Notes: generated from the sequence alone by a model not told the origin. Shown: positions 26,966 to 36,726, numbered from the stretch's first letter. The stretch: DNA of 64,000 bases from Bermanella sp036960565 (GCA_036960565.1 JBALXQ010000032.1:7952-71951), one strand, 5' to 3'. Made by a program: numbers and translations.

Positions 26966-29089
26966 CTACGCTGCCTTATGATTCTTAACTTTCTTGTTCA
27001 AATCTTTTTGTGAAATTTCTGACAGTCTCGATAAACCACTCACATCAATAATCAGAGCCACAGTGCCATCCCCTAAAATGGTGGCACCTGAAATACCATC
27101 AACTTTTTTGTAGTTTTCTTCCAGACTCTTGATTACTACCTGTTGCTGCCCCAGTAGCTCATCTACCACTACCCCTATTTTTTCACCATCGGCTTCCACC
27201 ACTACGATAATGCTGCCATCCAACTCCTCTTTTTCAGTGTGGATACCAAATGTTTGATTTAATAACAGTATCGGTACGTACTCGTCGCGCAGTTGTAATA
27301 CATCACTGTGGCCGCCTACGTTGTTTAGTTCACTGCCCTGATATTGAATAGATTCAACAATGCTCACCAGTGGGAATATATAAATTTGATCTTCCACCTG
27401 CACCAGCTGCCCATCTAGAATAGCTAGGGTAAGCGGCAAGCGAATAACGAAGCGGCTGCCCTTGTCTTTTTCAGAAAACACTTCAATCGAGCCATTAAGG
27501 GCGGCGATATTTCGACGCACAACATCCATGCCCACACCACGACCAGATAAGTCACTGACCACATCGGCAGTGGAGAAACCCGGTTGAAAAATTAAATCAA
27601 AAACCTGGTCTTCACTTAAATTAGCGTCCTCGGCAATGACGCCATTTTCGCGGGCTTTTTGTAATATTCGTTCAGTATTTAAACCAGCGCCATCGTCTTC
27701 AATCTCAATGACAATATTGCCACTTTGATGGTAAGCCTTAAGCTCCACTATGCCGGTTTCACTCTTACCATTTCTAACGCGTTCTTCTGGAGATTCGATA
27801 CCATGATCCATGGAGTTGCGAATCAAATGCACCATGGGGTCACCCAGTTTTTCCATGACCGTTTTATCCAGCTCGGTATTTTCACCTGACATGACCAGCT
27901 CGATTTTTTTATCGAGTTTACGCGCAGTATCACGCACCAATCTTGGGAAACGGCTAAAGACAAAACTAATGGGCATCATGCGAATTTTCATGACACTTTC
28001 TTGTAACTCTCGGGTGTTGTGTTCCAGTTGGGCTAGACCCTCTTGTAATCTTTGCACGCGGCCCATGTCGAAATTTTCACCCAGCTCACCCAGCATAGAC
28101 TGAGTGATGACCAGTTCCCCCACCATATTGATGAGGTTATCCACCTTATCTATGTCCACACGAATAGAGGAGTTTTCTTGTGCTGGTGCTTTTTTAGCGA
28201 CCGCTTTGGGTTTTTCTTCTGCCTGAGGCGGCACTGCTTCTTTAACTTCTTCTACCACCGCCACCACTTCTTCCACCACGGCCTTCGGCGCTACAGTTTC
28301 TTCGGCGGCTTGATCAATAGCTTGCCCTAGTGGTGTGATAATAATTTCGGCGTCGTCTATGACCCATTCAAAAACTTCATCTATGGCTGAACGAGGAACA
28401 TCAGCTTGTACTTCAATGTGCCAGTGTAAAAAACAGAGCTCTGGGTTGAGGCTATTAAAACCCGGCAGGCGATCCAGCTTGGCGGTAACCTGCATATTGT
28501 TTTCACACAGTTCGCCAAGTTGACGAAACATGCGTGTAGGTTCGTTGCCGGTTTGCAACATTTGTGGTTCAGGAGTGAAATCTATACTCCAACCGTGACC
28601 ACCGCCGCCACCTGATTCATCATTTGTTCCGTCACTCGATCCAGAGCCGTCATCGCCGGCACTCTGGTCGGCTTGGGCAGAAGCGTTGGCTACTGTGTCT
28701 TTGTCATTAAGAATAGCTTCGAACTGAGTTCGTAATTCATCGGCGTTTGCCATGTCTGGCTCGCCACCTGCCTGCAGTGCTTGCAGCATGTCGCGCATAC
28801 AATCGACACTCACCAGCAATAAATCCATGGCCGATTGATTGAGTTTTCTGTCACCACTGCGCACTTCATCTAACAAGGTTTCCAACACATGAGTAAAGTT
28901 AGCGACTTGCATAAAACCAAACGTACCAGACCCACCCTTGATAGAATGGGCTGAACGGAAAATAGTATTAATGACCTCTTCATCAGGGTCGTCGATGTTC
29001 ATTTCGAGCAGGCCCTGCTCCATGGCATCGAGACCTTCGTAACTCTCTTCGTAAAAGACCTGATGAAACTGACTAAGATCGACACTCAT
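26966..29089 (-). CDS. cheA: Chemotaxis histidine kinase CheA
   Basis: A 707-residue kinase with Hpt domain P1 (phospho-accepting H48 in RSAHSIKGGSGTFGF), an acidic and Ala/Val/Pro-rich linker around residues 130-330, dimerisation and ATPase domains (H-box-free HATPase with NSMDHGIESPEER and GRGVGMDVVRRNI) and a C-terminal CheW-like domain. It starts six bases after cheY. Partners are the cheW and cheY of the same operon. Confidence 0.97.
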   Translation of the reverse strand: MSVDLSQFHQVFYEESYEGLDAMEQGLLEMNIDDPDEEVINTIFRSAHSIKGGSGTFGFMQVANFTHVLETLLDEVRSGDRKLNQSAMDLLLVSVDCMRDMLQALQAGGEPDMANADELRTQFEAILNDKDTVANASAQADQSAGDDGSGSSDGTNDESGGGGGHGWSIDFTPEPQMLQTGNEPTRMFRQLGELCENNMQVTAKLDRLPGFNSLNPELCFLHWHIEVQADVPRSAIDEVFEWVIDDAEIIITPLGQAIDQAAEETVAPKAVVEEVVAVVEEVKEAVPPQAEEKPKAVAKKAPAQENSSIRVDIDKVDNLINMVGELVITQSMLGELGENFDMGRVQRLQEGLAQLEHNTRELQESVMKIRMMPISFVFSRFPRLVRDTARKLDKKIELVMSGENTELDKTVMEKLGDPMVHLIRNSMDHGIESPEERVRNGKSETGIVELKAYHQSGNIVIEIEDDGAGLNTERILQKARENGVIAEDANLSEDQVFDLIFQPGFSTADVVSDLSGRGVGMDVVRRNIAALNGSIEVFSEKDKGSRFVIRLPLTLAILDGQLVQVEDQIYIFPLVSIVESIQYQGSELNNVGGHSDVLQLRDEYVPILLLNQTFGIHTEKEELDGSIIVVVEADGEKIGVVVDELLGQQQVVIKSLEENYKKVDGISGATILGDGTVALIIDVSGLSRLSEISQKDLNKKVKNHKAA

Positions 29090-29095
29090 GAAAAT

Positions 29096-29458
29096 TTACC
29101 CCAATACTTTTTTAATCGTGGTCAAAAGCTGGTCCGGGTTAAAGGGTTTTACAATCCAACCGGTGGCACCGGCCGATTTACCCGCCATTTTTTTATCGCC
29201 AGTGGATTCTGTTGTGAGCATTAAAATTGGAGTGAATTTATAAGCAGGAAGTTGGCGCAACTTTGCGCACAAGTCGATGCCATTCATATTAGGCATATTC
29301 ACATCGCTTAACACTAGGTCCATCGGTTGCCCTTCGGCAATTTTTAGCGCCTCAACACCATCGCTGGCTTCTGTCACCTGGTGGCCCGCCCCTTTCAGGG
29401 TGAAGCTCACCATTTGACGCATGGAGGCAGAGTCATCAACTGCTAGTATTTTGGCCAT
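29096..29458 (-). CDS. cheY: CheY-like single-domain response regulator
   Basis: A 120-residue receiver domain with D8, D9, acceptor D52, T/S switch region (LTTES) and K104 (VKPFNPDQ). It lies directly upstream of cheA, with GGAG seven bases before the ATG. Of the Che2 type by context; whether it addresses the flagellar motor or another output cannot be decided here. Confidence 0.95.
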   Translation of the reverse strand: MAKILAVDDSASMRQMVSFTLKGAGHQVTEASDGVEALKIAEGQPMDLVLSDVNMPNMNGIDLCAKLRQLPAYKFTPILMLTTESTGDKKMAGKSAGATGWIVKPFNPDQLLTTIKKVLG

Positions 29459-29549
29459 GAAAGGTCTCCGCGTTTAAAAATTGATTCATCCAAGTTGAGT
29501 AGCTAGGCCAAGCAACTTCGTTTTCCTTAGGGTTAAGTTTTTTAGCCAT
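29436..29549 (-). CDS. Possible 37-residue ORF overlapping the cheY start
   Basis: An ATG at 29549 with GGGGA upstream opens a 37-codon frame (MAKKLNPKENEVAWPSYSTW...) that runs 23 bases into cheY in another frame. The gap between the STAS gene and cheY is filled by it almost exactly. No recognisable family; it may be only a leader that couples translation. Confidence 0.3.
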   Translation of the reverse strand: MAKKLNPKENEVAWPSYSTWMNQFLNAETFHGQNTSS

Positions 29550-29565
29550 GCTGATCTTCCCCTGA

Positions 29566-29847
29566 TTAGTGATGGTGTAGTCCAAGATGTGTATCCAGAC
29601 CCAGTAATTTAGCACTGACCAGAGTTTGCTCGGAGGGTGACTTCCAATGTAGGTTGCGACCATCCTGAGATAAGGTTTGATGAAGACTGAGTAGGAGTTG
29701 TAAAACTGAGGAGTCTATTTGCTCTACTTGAGATGCGTCTACTTCCACATCGTGACCCGTTTGCAACAGGTCTTCCATTTGCTTGTGCAGTTCCTCTGCG
29801 CGAATAATGGTGCACTTAGTGCCCAGATCCAGATTTTCTGTTTCCAT
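29566..29847 (-). CDS. STAS-domain protein heading the chemotaxis operon
   Basis: A 93-residue STAS domain with the conserved serine region QIDSSVLQLLLSLHQ. It is the first gene of the run STAS-cheY-cheA-cheW-mcp-cheR-cheD-cheB. STAS proteins at this position are known from Che clusters of other Gammaproteobacteria, but their role is unclear. It is distinct from the HsbA-like protein at 19199. Confidence 0.85.
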   Translation of the reverse strand: METENLDLGTKCTIIRAEELHKQMEDLLQTGHDVEVDASQVEQIDSSVLQLLLSLHQTLSQDGRNLHWKSPSEQTLVSAKLLGLDTHLGLHHH

Positions 29848-30250
29848 GTTTTAAGTCAGCCTAATGCTTAAGATTTCCTATTTAAATGTAAGATTAGACG
29901 TTAAAAATGAGCTTGCTAGTGAAAGCGACCTTAAAAAAAAGCCATTAATGACCATGTGACCTATGAAATGTCTGCTACGGCTACATCAATAAAATATCGC
30001 TATAGCGGTTTAAATAAGGGGTTTTTTAAAATTTAGGCCATTTTTGTAACCTAAATTAAAAAATAAATAATTTGGCATATATTGCAACTCAGAATTTAGC
30101 ATGAACTTTTAAAGAAGCTGATTTAATAAGAACACCATTGCAGATTACTATTCGATCTTAAAACCATTAAAAATAACAAGATTGTTTACAAGTACAGAAT
30201 AAATCTTTAGGGAATATTGGCCGAGTGCATACGAAAAAGCTTAATAAAAA
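29848..30250. other. AT-rich gap between fliJ and the STAS gene
   Basis: About 400 bases without a convincing gene. It holds the palindrome CGCTATAGCG (29998-30007) and an AT-rich inverted repeat AATTTAGG (30030-30037) / CCTAAATT (30050-30057) that could terminate the fli operon weakly. The promoter of the STAS-che operon should lie here, but I found neither a sigma-54 GG-N10-GC nor a full sigma-28 site. Confidence 0.5.
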
Positions 30251-30700
30251 CTACAGTTTTTTGGCGCGGTGTAATTGAGCCCCCATCTCATCAAGAAATT
30301 TTTGCAGTTGTTTATTCTCTTCTGTCAGAGCCTGGTCCGTTAAACGGGTTTGTAATTTTTCATAACTTTTTAGCCGTTGATTCAGTTTTAAATAGACCTT
30401 TTGCGCCTGCTGCAACTGCTGCGTAAATTGTTGAACCTGCTGAGTTTGGCGAAGAAGAGCCGTGTCTATTTGAAAAATAAAGGATTCAAACTGCTGCAGG
30501 TGTAAGCCAGAAATCCCCTGATTACCCGCCTGCTGAAATTTCCGCATGTACTCGACTTGGTACTCACTTAAAGATTGTTCCTTTTGATGTTCGCTATCGA
30601 TTCGCTGCTGTAGAAGACCTATATAGGACAAAGCTTCATTCACTGATTTTTGCGCGATGTGCACCAAAGGAGACATTCGTTTAGCGCGTTGACGATACAT
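30251..30700 (-). CDS. fliJ: Flagellar export chaperone FliJ
   Basis: A 149-residue, almost entirely alpha-helical, Gln-rich coiled-coil protein that acts with the FliI ATPase. Size and position after fliH-fliI are typical. Its 5' end (start to about codon 15, plus ribosome site AGGAGAG) recurs twice more upstream, next to an assembly gap, so the true fliI-fliJ junction is uncertain. Confidence 0.88.
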   Translation of the reverse strand: MYRQRAKRMSPLVHIAQKSVNEALSYIGLLQQRIDSEHQKEQSLSEYQVEYMRKFQQAGNQGISGLHLQQFESFIFQIDTALLRQTQQVQQFTQQLQQAQKVYLKLNQRLKSYEKLQTRLTDQALTEENKQLQKFLDEMGAQLHRAKKL

Positions 30701-31072
30701 ATTTATCTCTCCTGCTCGCTCACCAGACTAAATACATTTTCTATTGCACACTTCATTCTTGCGACATATTCCGTGCAATGTGAACAAGCGGTGACATTCG
30801 TTTAGCGCGTTGACGATACATATTTATCTCTCCTGCTCGCTCACCAGNNNNNNNNNNNNNNNNNNNNNNNNNNNNNNNNNNNNNNNNNNNNNNNNNNNNN
30901 NNNNNNNNNNNNNNNNNNNNNNNNNNNNNNNNNNNNNNNNNNNNNNNACTAAATACATTTTCTATTGCACACTTCATTCTTACCCTTCCTTACTCCCCCC
31001 TTCATTAACTCGATAATATTCAATGTGATGTGAACAAGCGGTGACATTCGTTTAGCGCGTTGACGATACATT
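30672..31072 (-). repeat. Three diverged copies of the fliJ start region around an assembly gap
   Basis: The first codons of fliJ (MYRQRAKRMSPLVHI) occur at 30656-30700, again at about 30778-30822 and again at about 31028-31072. Copies two and three share synonymous changes not found in the intact gene and end after 22 and 40 codons. The first two copies also share the upstream 26 bases ending CACCAG. The block beginning ACTAAATACATTTTCTATTG occurs at 30727 and again directly after the gap at 30948. Either a real tandem duplication or a scaffolding error. Confidence 0.8.
30848..30947. other. Assembly gap of 100 N
   Basis: Exactly 100 undetermined bases, the usual placeholder for a gap of unknown length. 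In the first copy of the repeat the two sequences flanking the gap are directly contiguous (at 30726/30727), so the real gap could be zero or could hide further repeat copies. Confidence 0.99.
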
Positions 31073-31096
31073 TTACTCTAACTCGTTGGGAGGACA

Positions 31097-32464
31097 TTAC
31101 GTGGGGGCTTGTTGGCCCTGAGCGGGCTGTGCTTTAAAGGCCAACCCTTCATTGTTAATCAGCTGTAAGCCTTCCACGCTTTCTTTCATGCTAATGGCTT
31201 CGTCTAGACCTTGAGCCAAAAACGCTTTCATTACAGGAAACAATCGCACCGCTAAATCTAATTCGGCATTGCTGCCTGCGCTATAGGCCCCCACACTAAT
31301 GAGGTCTCGGTTTTGCTGGTAAACACTGTAGAGGTGTTTGAAATTTTGCGCGCTTTTTAAGATATTGGGCAGTACCACCTGAGGCATCACTCGGCTAATG
31401 GAGGCCTCGATGTCGATAGCAGGGTACTGGCCTTCTTCGGCAATACGGCGACTTAATACCACATGGCCATCGAGAATGGCTCGGGCCGCATCGGCAATGG
31501 GATCTTGCAGATCATCCCCTTCGGTTAAAACTGTATAAAACGCGGTAATGGAACCTCCGCCTGGTGGGCCATTACCGGTGCGCTCCACCAGCTTAGGGAT
31601 TTTGGCAAACACAGACGGCGGATAGCCTTTGGTGGCAGGTGGCTCGCCAATGGACAACGCAATTTCGCGCTGGGCCTGACCAAAGCGAGTGAGACTATCC
31701 ATAAGCAACAACACATCTTGGCCCTTGTCGCGAAAGTGTTCGGCCACGGCAGTGGCTAATGTAGCAGCTCGCATGCGTTTAATGGGGCTGTCATCGGCTG
31801 GACTTGCCACGACCACCGCTTTTTTAAGTCCTTCTTCGCCGAGAATGTCCTGAATGAATTCCTGTACTTCTCGGCCACGCTCCCCCACCAATGCCACCAC
31901 TACCACATCGGCCGAGGTGAAGCGGGTCATCATGCCCAATAACATACTTTTACCCACGCCTGACCCAGCAAACAAACCCAAGCGCTGGCCTCGACCCACG
32001 GTTAACAGCGCATTAATGGCGCGAATGCCCACGTCCATCGATTCACGAATGGGGGCTCTGTGCATGGGGTTAATGACTTTCCCCACCATATTGAGTGAGT
32101 GTTCACTGTGAATCTCACCCTTGTCATCCAAGGGCTTACCTGCGCCATCTATGACACGGCCCAGTAGACAATCTCCCACCGGAATATGATCGCTGTCAAT
32201 AATGGGGGTGACCTTGGCGCCAGGCTCCAAACCCTGAACGGTTTCAATGGGCATTAAAAATATTTTGTCGTTATCAAAGCCCACCACTTCAGCTTCAACT
32301 TTTCCATTGGGCTGAGACACCCAACAACGCTCACCCACTTTTACTTTGCAGCCCACGGCTTCAAGCGTTAGCCCGACCATACGGGTGAGGTGGCCGCTGA
32401 CCACGGGGCGGGCGGTAAAATTACTATTATGCTTAAGCCAGTTAAGGGCCTTGGAGTTGATCAT
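31097..32464 (-). CDS. fliI: Flagellum-specific ATPase FliI
   Basis: ATPase of the flagellar export apparatus, 455 residues. The Walker A motif GLFAGSGVGKS lies at about 163-173; the Walker B strand VLLLMDSLTR and conserved INPMHRAPIRE are present. Its ATG overlaps the fliH stop by four bases (ATGA), indicating coupling; FliH regulates FliI. Confidence 0.97.
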   Translation of the reverse strand: MINSKALNWLKHNSNFTARPVVSGHLTRMVGLTLEAVGCKVKVGERCWVSQPNGKVEAEVVGFDNDKIFLMPIETVQGLEPGAKVTPIIDSDHIPVGDCLLGRVIDGAGKPLDDKGEIHSEHSLNMVGKVINPMHRAPIRESMDVGIRAINALLTVGRGQRLGLFAGSGVGKSMLLGMMTRFTSADVVVVALVGERGREVQEFIQDILGEEGLKKAVVVASPADDSPIKRMRAATLATAVAEHFRDKGQDVLLLMDSLTRFGQAQREIALSIGEPPATKGYPPSVFAKIPKLVERTGNGPPGGGSITAFYTVLTEGDDLQDPIADAARAILDGHVVLSRRIAEEGQYPAIDIEASISRVMPQVVLPNILKSAQNFKHLYSVYQQNRDLISVGAYSAGSNAELDLAVRLFPVMKAFLAQGLDEAISMKESVEGLQLINNEGLAFKAQPAQGQQAPT

Positions 32465-33687
32465 TCTTCTGGCTCTGGCGGTACGTCATCGGGGGTTTCT
32501 GAAGAAGGTTCAGCATCAGCAGAAGACAAATCTTCAGGCAGTGCTTGAGAAGGCTCTTGAGCAGTTAGTTGTTCAGGTTCGTCCTGCGACGCTTTAGCAA
32601 GTGCCTGGGGGTCTGGATTTTCTGGCTCTGGATTTTCCAATTCTGGAATTTCTGGCTCTGAATTTTGTGGCTCTGAGTTTTGTGGCTCTAAGTTTTGTGG
32701 CTCTGAATTTTGTGGCTCTGAATTTTGTGGCTCTGAATTTTGTGGCTCTAAGTTTTGTGGCTCTAAGTTTTGTGGCTCTGAGTTTTCTGCTGGTGTTTCT
32801 ACTGGGGTTGACTGGGCTGCTTCTTCTGGAATTTGTTCGGGTGCTGAATCTTTATAGAGTTCATCAAGCACAGCCTCGTCCTGCATCAAACCCAATTGCA
32901 GTTGACGTTTATATTGCGTCAATACATTTCCCCAACGGTCTTCCAAGGTAAAGTCGGCGACACTTTTGGAGGTCACTAGCTTGCATCCCCCGGCCGATAT
33001 TTCATCATGAACACTAAGCTGAGTTTGTATATTGTTTTGCTCGAAGGCGGCTTCTAAAAAAGGAAGGTCTTTAGAATTTAATTCTATGGATAAATCAGTT
33101 CTGTCTACGGGTAAAGCAGCTAAAGCCAAATTCACCAAGGCCACTATGTGTTCACTGCCTTGGCTGAGTTCTTCATTAATGACCGCCTGCGCCAGTTGTG
33201 TCACCAGCTCGGGCAAGAAGTCGTCTATTATATTTTTATGACTAGAAAGCTCTTCACTTAAATTTTTAATGACCAATTGTAAATCGTCTACGGTTTGTTG
33301 AGTTTGTTGCTGACCTTCTTCTAATGCCTGCTTTTTTCCCTCATCATTACCGGCTTCAAACCCCAGCTTTCTGCCTTCTTCGGTGCCTGCTGTTAAGCCT
33401 TCTTTACGGCCTTCTTGCGCCCCCAGTTTTTCTCCTTTTTGACGTCCCTCTACCAACCCCTGCTGGAGCCCTTCGTTATAGGCGTCTTGGCGAATATTTT
33501 CCAATTGTTCGGCGGTTAAGGGTTCAACTTCAATTTCTTCTTCTTCAATTTCTACTTCTTGCTCGGCTTTAGCCTCTTCTTTTTCGCGAGCCTTTACCAC
33601 CGCTTCAGGCTCTACCCAGTAAGGCAAATTCCAGCTCTTAGGATTAATGACTTCTTCTGCTGGAATTCGTTGCCTGCGTTCGATCAT
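32461..33687 (-). CDS. fliH: Flagellar assembly protein FliH with a repetitive C-terminal extension
   Basis: Regulator and stator of the FliI ATPase. Residues about 75-135 show the small-residue repeats characteristic of FliH (EGLQQGLVEGRQKGEKLG...), followed by the conserved FliH domain (about 150-270). At 408 residues it is far longer than the usual 230-270. The excess is a C-terminal tail (about 280-408) of repeated EPQNS/EPQNL units and acidic Pro/Glu sequence. The tail is encoded by in-frame 15-bp repeats, so length changes would keep the frame. Confidence 0.93.
   Translation of the reverse strand: MIERRQRIPAEEVINPKSWNLPYWVEPEAVVKAREKEEAKAEQEVEIEEEEIEVEPLTAEQLENIRQDAYNEGLQQGLVEGRQKGEKLGAQEGRKEGLTAGTEEGRKLGFEAGNDEGKKQALEEGQQQTQQTVDDLQLVIKNLSEELSSHKNIIDDFLPELVTQLAQAVINEELSQGSEHIVALVNLALAALPVDRTDLSIELNSKDLPFLEAAFEQNNIQTQLSVHDEISAGGCKLVTSKSVADFTLEDRWGNVLTQYKRQLQLGLMQDEAVLDELYKDSAPEQIPEEAAQSTPVETPAENSEPQNLEPQNLEPQNSEPQNSEPQNSEPQNLEPQNSEPQNSEPEIPELENPEPENPDPQALAKASQDEPEQLTAQEPSQALPEDLSSADAEPSSETPDDVPPEPEE
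32653..32786 (-). repeat. 15-bp tandem repeat inside fliH
   Basis: About nine units of TGGCTCTGAATTTTG type (plus-strand view) encoding EPQNS or EPQNL. Units differ at one or two positions only, which suggests recent expansion. Confidence 0.9.
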
Positions 33688-33743
33688 GTAATTCTACTCA
33701 TGTTAATCACGGGTTTATTTTTCAATTTTCTCTTCAAGAAAAT

Positions 33744-34802
33744 TTATAACATCTGTTCGCCACCAGCACCGCCCAGTACAATTTCGCCTGCATCCGCCAT
33801 GCGTCTGGCAATGACCAATACTTCTTTTTGTGCATTTTCCACTTCACTAACTTTAACCGGACCTTTCGCTTCAAGATCATCCCTTAGCAATTCAGATGCA
33901 CGCTTAGACATATTGCGGAATATTTTCTCTTTAAGATCTTCGTCTGCCCCTTTAAGCGCCAGTGTGAGCAAGTCACCCGATACTTCTCGTAGCAGTACCT
34001 GTATGCCGCGATCATCCACTTCGTTAAGGTTTTCAAAGACAAACATGAGGTCTTGAATTTGAACGCCCATTTCTTCATCCATTTCCTTAATTTGTTCGAG
34101 GATTTCGCCGCTCATGGCGCTGTCGAGATTATTGATAATACTGGCTGTCACTTTAACCCCCCCCATAGCAGTGGTTTGCTGACCCTGACTGCCCGAGAAT
34201 TGTTTTTCAAGTATGTCATTGAGTTCCATCAATGCCGCTGGTTGCACTGCTTGCAAGGATGAAACACGCATCATGATATCTAGGCGTACTTTTTCATCAA
34301 AGTTATAAAGGATTTCAGCAGCCTGATCGGCATCTAAGTAGGCAATAACAATGGCTTGAATTTGCGGGTGTTCGTGACGAATGATGTCGGAGACAGCACG
34401 GCTTTCCATCCATTTTAGCGTGTCGAGACCGGTGGTATTACCGCCTAATAATATGCGGTCGATAAGACCGCCCGCTTTTTCAGAACCCAGTGCCTGGGTG
34501 AGCATGTTACGAATGTATTCATCTGCCCCCAAGCCCAAACCGGTTTGACCCGATAAGCTATCGAGAAATTCGGCTACTACTCCTTCTACTTGGGTTTGGG
34601 TCACGTCTTTTAAAGCCGCCATAGTAGCGCCCACGGCTTGCACTTCTTTTGGGCCCAAATGTTTTAATAATTCGGCCGCATCTTTTTCACCCAAACTCAT
34701 TAACAATATGGCTGCTCTGGATTTATGATCCAGACTTGCCAGTTCGCCACCTTGTTTAGCAGGAAGATTATCTTGAGCGCCTTTGTCGTCGTTCTCGGCC
34801 AT
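33744..34802 (-). CDS. fliG: Flagellar motor switch protein FliG
   Basis: Torque-generating C-ring protein. The three FliG domains are present; middle-domain EHPQ (RHEHPQIQAIVIAYL) and the C-terminal charged helix region (FVFENLNEVDDRGIQVLLREV) are clear. The frame is open to TTG at 34808, but the ATG at 34802 with GGA upstream is preferred (352 aa). Confidence 0.97.
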   Translation of the reverse strand: MAENDDKGAQDNLPAKQGGELASLDHKSRAAILLMSLGEKDAAELLKHLGPKEVQAVGATMAALKDVTQTQVEGVVAEFLDSLSGQTGLGLGADEYIRNMLTQALGSEKAGGLIDRILLGGNTTGLDTLKWMESRAVSDIIRHEHPQIQAIVIAYLDADQAAEILYNFDEKVRLDIMMRVSSLQAVQPAALMELNDILEKQFSGSQGQQTTAMGGVKVTASIINNLDSAMSGEILEQIKEMDEEMGVQIQDLMFVFENLNEVDDRGIQVLLREVSGDLLTLALKGADEDLKEKIFRNMSKRASELLRDDLEAKGPVKVSEVENAQKEVLVIARRMADAGEIVLGGAGGEQML

Positions 34803-34876
34803 GATCAATCCAGTAAATAAATGTTATATGTGCATTAAAGACTTAAGAAAAAATAAATGACTAATTTAAACAAAAA

Positions 34877-36613
34877 CTACTTGGCATCATCGTTGATCCA
34901 TTTCTTAAAGGCCTGAGCCACACGAGCCGGATCTTCAGCAATTAAGCCCTTAAGTGCATCTAGCTGACGCTCGAAACCATCACTGGCTCCTGGCAATAAG
35001 AATTCATCGGCGCCAGCCAAGGTGACCTTGTCGTCGCCAAATAAGTCATCCCCTTCACCCAGATCATCCAGCTCCCCTTCGATGTCTGCCACTTCATCTT
35101 TCTTACCACGATCCACAAGGTTGCGAACAATAGGTCGAATCACACCAAAGATGACTATCAGTAAGAATACGCCTGCAAGTACCTGTTTCACAATCTCCCA
35201 GAACCAGGGTTGGCGCCAAAATTCTGGCTCACCTATCTCTTGGGCACCACCTAGGAAAGCCGTGTTAATAACGCTGACACTATCACCACGGGCAGCACTG
35301 AAACCCACCGCATCTTTCACTAACAATTCAAGGCTCTTAAGCTCATCACTGGTCCAGGGTAGGGACTCTAGGCCACCAGTTAATGGGTTGCCCTTGATGC
35401 GATCGTTCACCGCCACCGATACAGTTAGACGGCGGATTCGGCCCACCTGATGCTGAGTATGGCTAAGCGTACGGTCTACTTCATAATTACGGGTGGCTTC
35501 GCTGCGTTTATTGGTGGGCTGGCCAGCGGCACCGGCAGCGGCACCAGCTTCTTCTGGGGCAGCTGCGGCTTCGGTGGGCTGATTAGATAATGCGCCGGGA
35601 ATACCACCGTCTTCTTTGGTGGTGCGCTCTTCATTTAAAATTTGTTCGGAGCGCAAGGCAATAAGATCAGGATTAAAGAGCTCTTCGGTTTGCTCCACTA
35701 AGGTGAAATCAACATCGGCACTCACTTCTGATCTGAAATTTTCTTCACCCAGTACCGGCTCTAAAATTCTTTGCACTCTTTGGCCCAGATTATTCTCAAT
35801 TTTTTGGGTGTATTCAAATTGCTTGGTGGCCAATAAGTCTTCTTTCTTGCCCTCGTCTTTACTGAGTAAATTTCCTTTTTGGTCCACCAGAGTAACGTTT
35901 GCTATTGGTAATTGTGGAATGCTGCCCGCCACTAAAGAGATGATGGCTTCGGCTTGATCTTTGGTGAGGCCCTTGCCACCGTAAATTTCTAAAAATACAG
36001 AGGCTCTGGGCTCGCGATCGTCGCGTACAAAAACAGATTGTTTGGGTAAAGCCAGATGAACCCGAGCATTGCGCACACTGCGTAAACTGGAAATAGTGCG
36101 AGCCAACTCCCCTTCAAGACCACGACGATAACGTACACTTTCTATGAACTGACTGGTGCCTAGGCTTTGCTCTTTATCGAGCAATTCAAGCCCTATGCCA
36201 TCATCGTTTTGGGCAACGATAGCTGCCAGTGCCAACCGCGCATCATGAATTTCATGTTCGGCTACCATGACAATGCCCGTAGTGGGATTGATGCGGTAAT
36301 CGATATCTTTTATTTCAAGCGCATCAATAATTTCCTTGGCATTATAATCTTGTAAATTACTAATGAGAGGACGGTAATTGGTTTCTTGCGACCAAATTAC
36401 CACGCCAATTCCCAAGGCGAGAATGGCGGCAAAACCAATGAGTAAACCCACCTGGCGTACAATGGAAAGTTTATTAAATCCCATCATCACCGGGTTGATA
36501 TCGCTGGCATCCATGGCAGCGGGCAGAGTATCGTTTACATTCTCGTTAGGAGAATTTTCATTTTGATCGGGAATATCATCGAGGGATTCAGCAGGTAAAT
36601 TATCGGTGGCCAT
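34877..36613 (-). CDS. fliF: Flagellar MS-ring protein FliF
   Basis: Forms the membrane/supramembrane ring. It is 578 residues with two membrane helices (about 53-76 and 468-490), periplasmic ring-building motifs between them, and the cytoplasmic FliG-binding C-terminus (FERQLDALKGLIAEDPARVAQ...). An Ala/Gly-rich insert occurs at about 345-370. It lies between fliE and fliG in the fliEFGHIJ operon. Confidence 0.97.
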   Translation of the reverse strand: MATDNLPAESLDDIPDQNENSPNENVNDTLPAAMDASDINPVMMGFNKLSIVRQVGLLIGFAAILALGIGVVIWSQETNYRPLISNLQDYNAKEIIDALEIKDIDYRINPTTGIVMVAEHEIHDARLALAAIVAQNDDGIGLELLDKEQSLGTSQFIESVRYRRGLEGELARTISSLRSVRNARVHLALPKQSVFVRDDREPRASVFLEIYGGKGLTKDQAEAIISLVAGSIPQLPIANVTLVDQKGNLLSKDEGKKEDLLATKQFEYTQKIENNLGQRVQRILEPVLGEENFRSEVSADVDFTLVEQTEELFNPDLIALRSEQILNEERTTKEDGGIPGALSNQPTEAAAAPEEAGAAAGAAGQPTNKRSEATRNYEVDRTLSHTQHQVGRIRRLTVSVAVNDRIKGNPLTGGLESLPWTSDELKSLELLVKDAVGFSAARGDSVSVINTAFLGGAQEIGEPEFWRQPWFWEIVKQVLAGVFLLIVIFGVIRPIVRNLVDRGKKDEVADIEGELDDLGEGDDLFGDDKVTLAGADEFLLPGASDGFERQLDALKGLIAEDPARVAQAFKKWINDDAK

Positions 36614-36726
36614 GATTATCTAACCTTTACTGCAGTTACATTGAATATTGGCAACACAAAACACAGAGGTATTAAAGTGTGATAGAGGTCGACATTTAAA
36701 TTTTTTAAATAACTCATGAAGAATAC

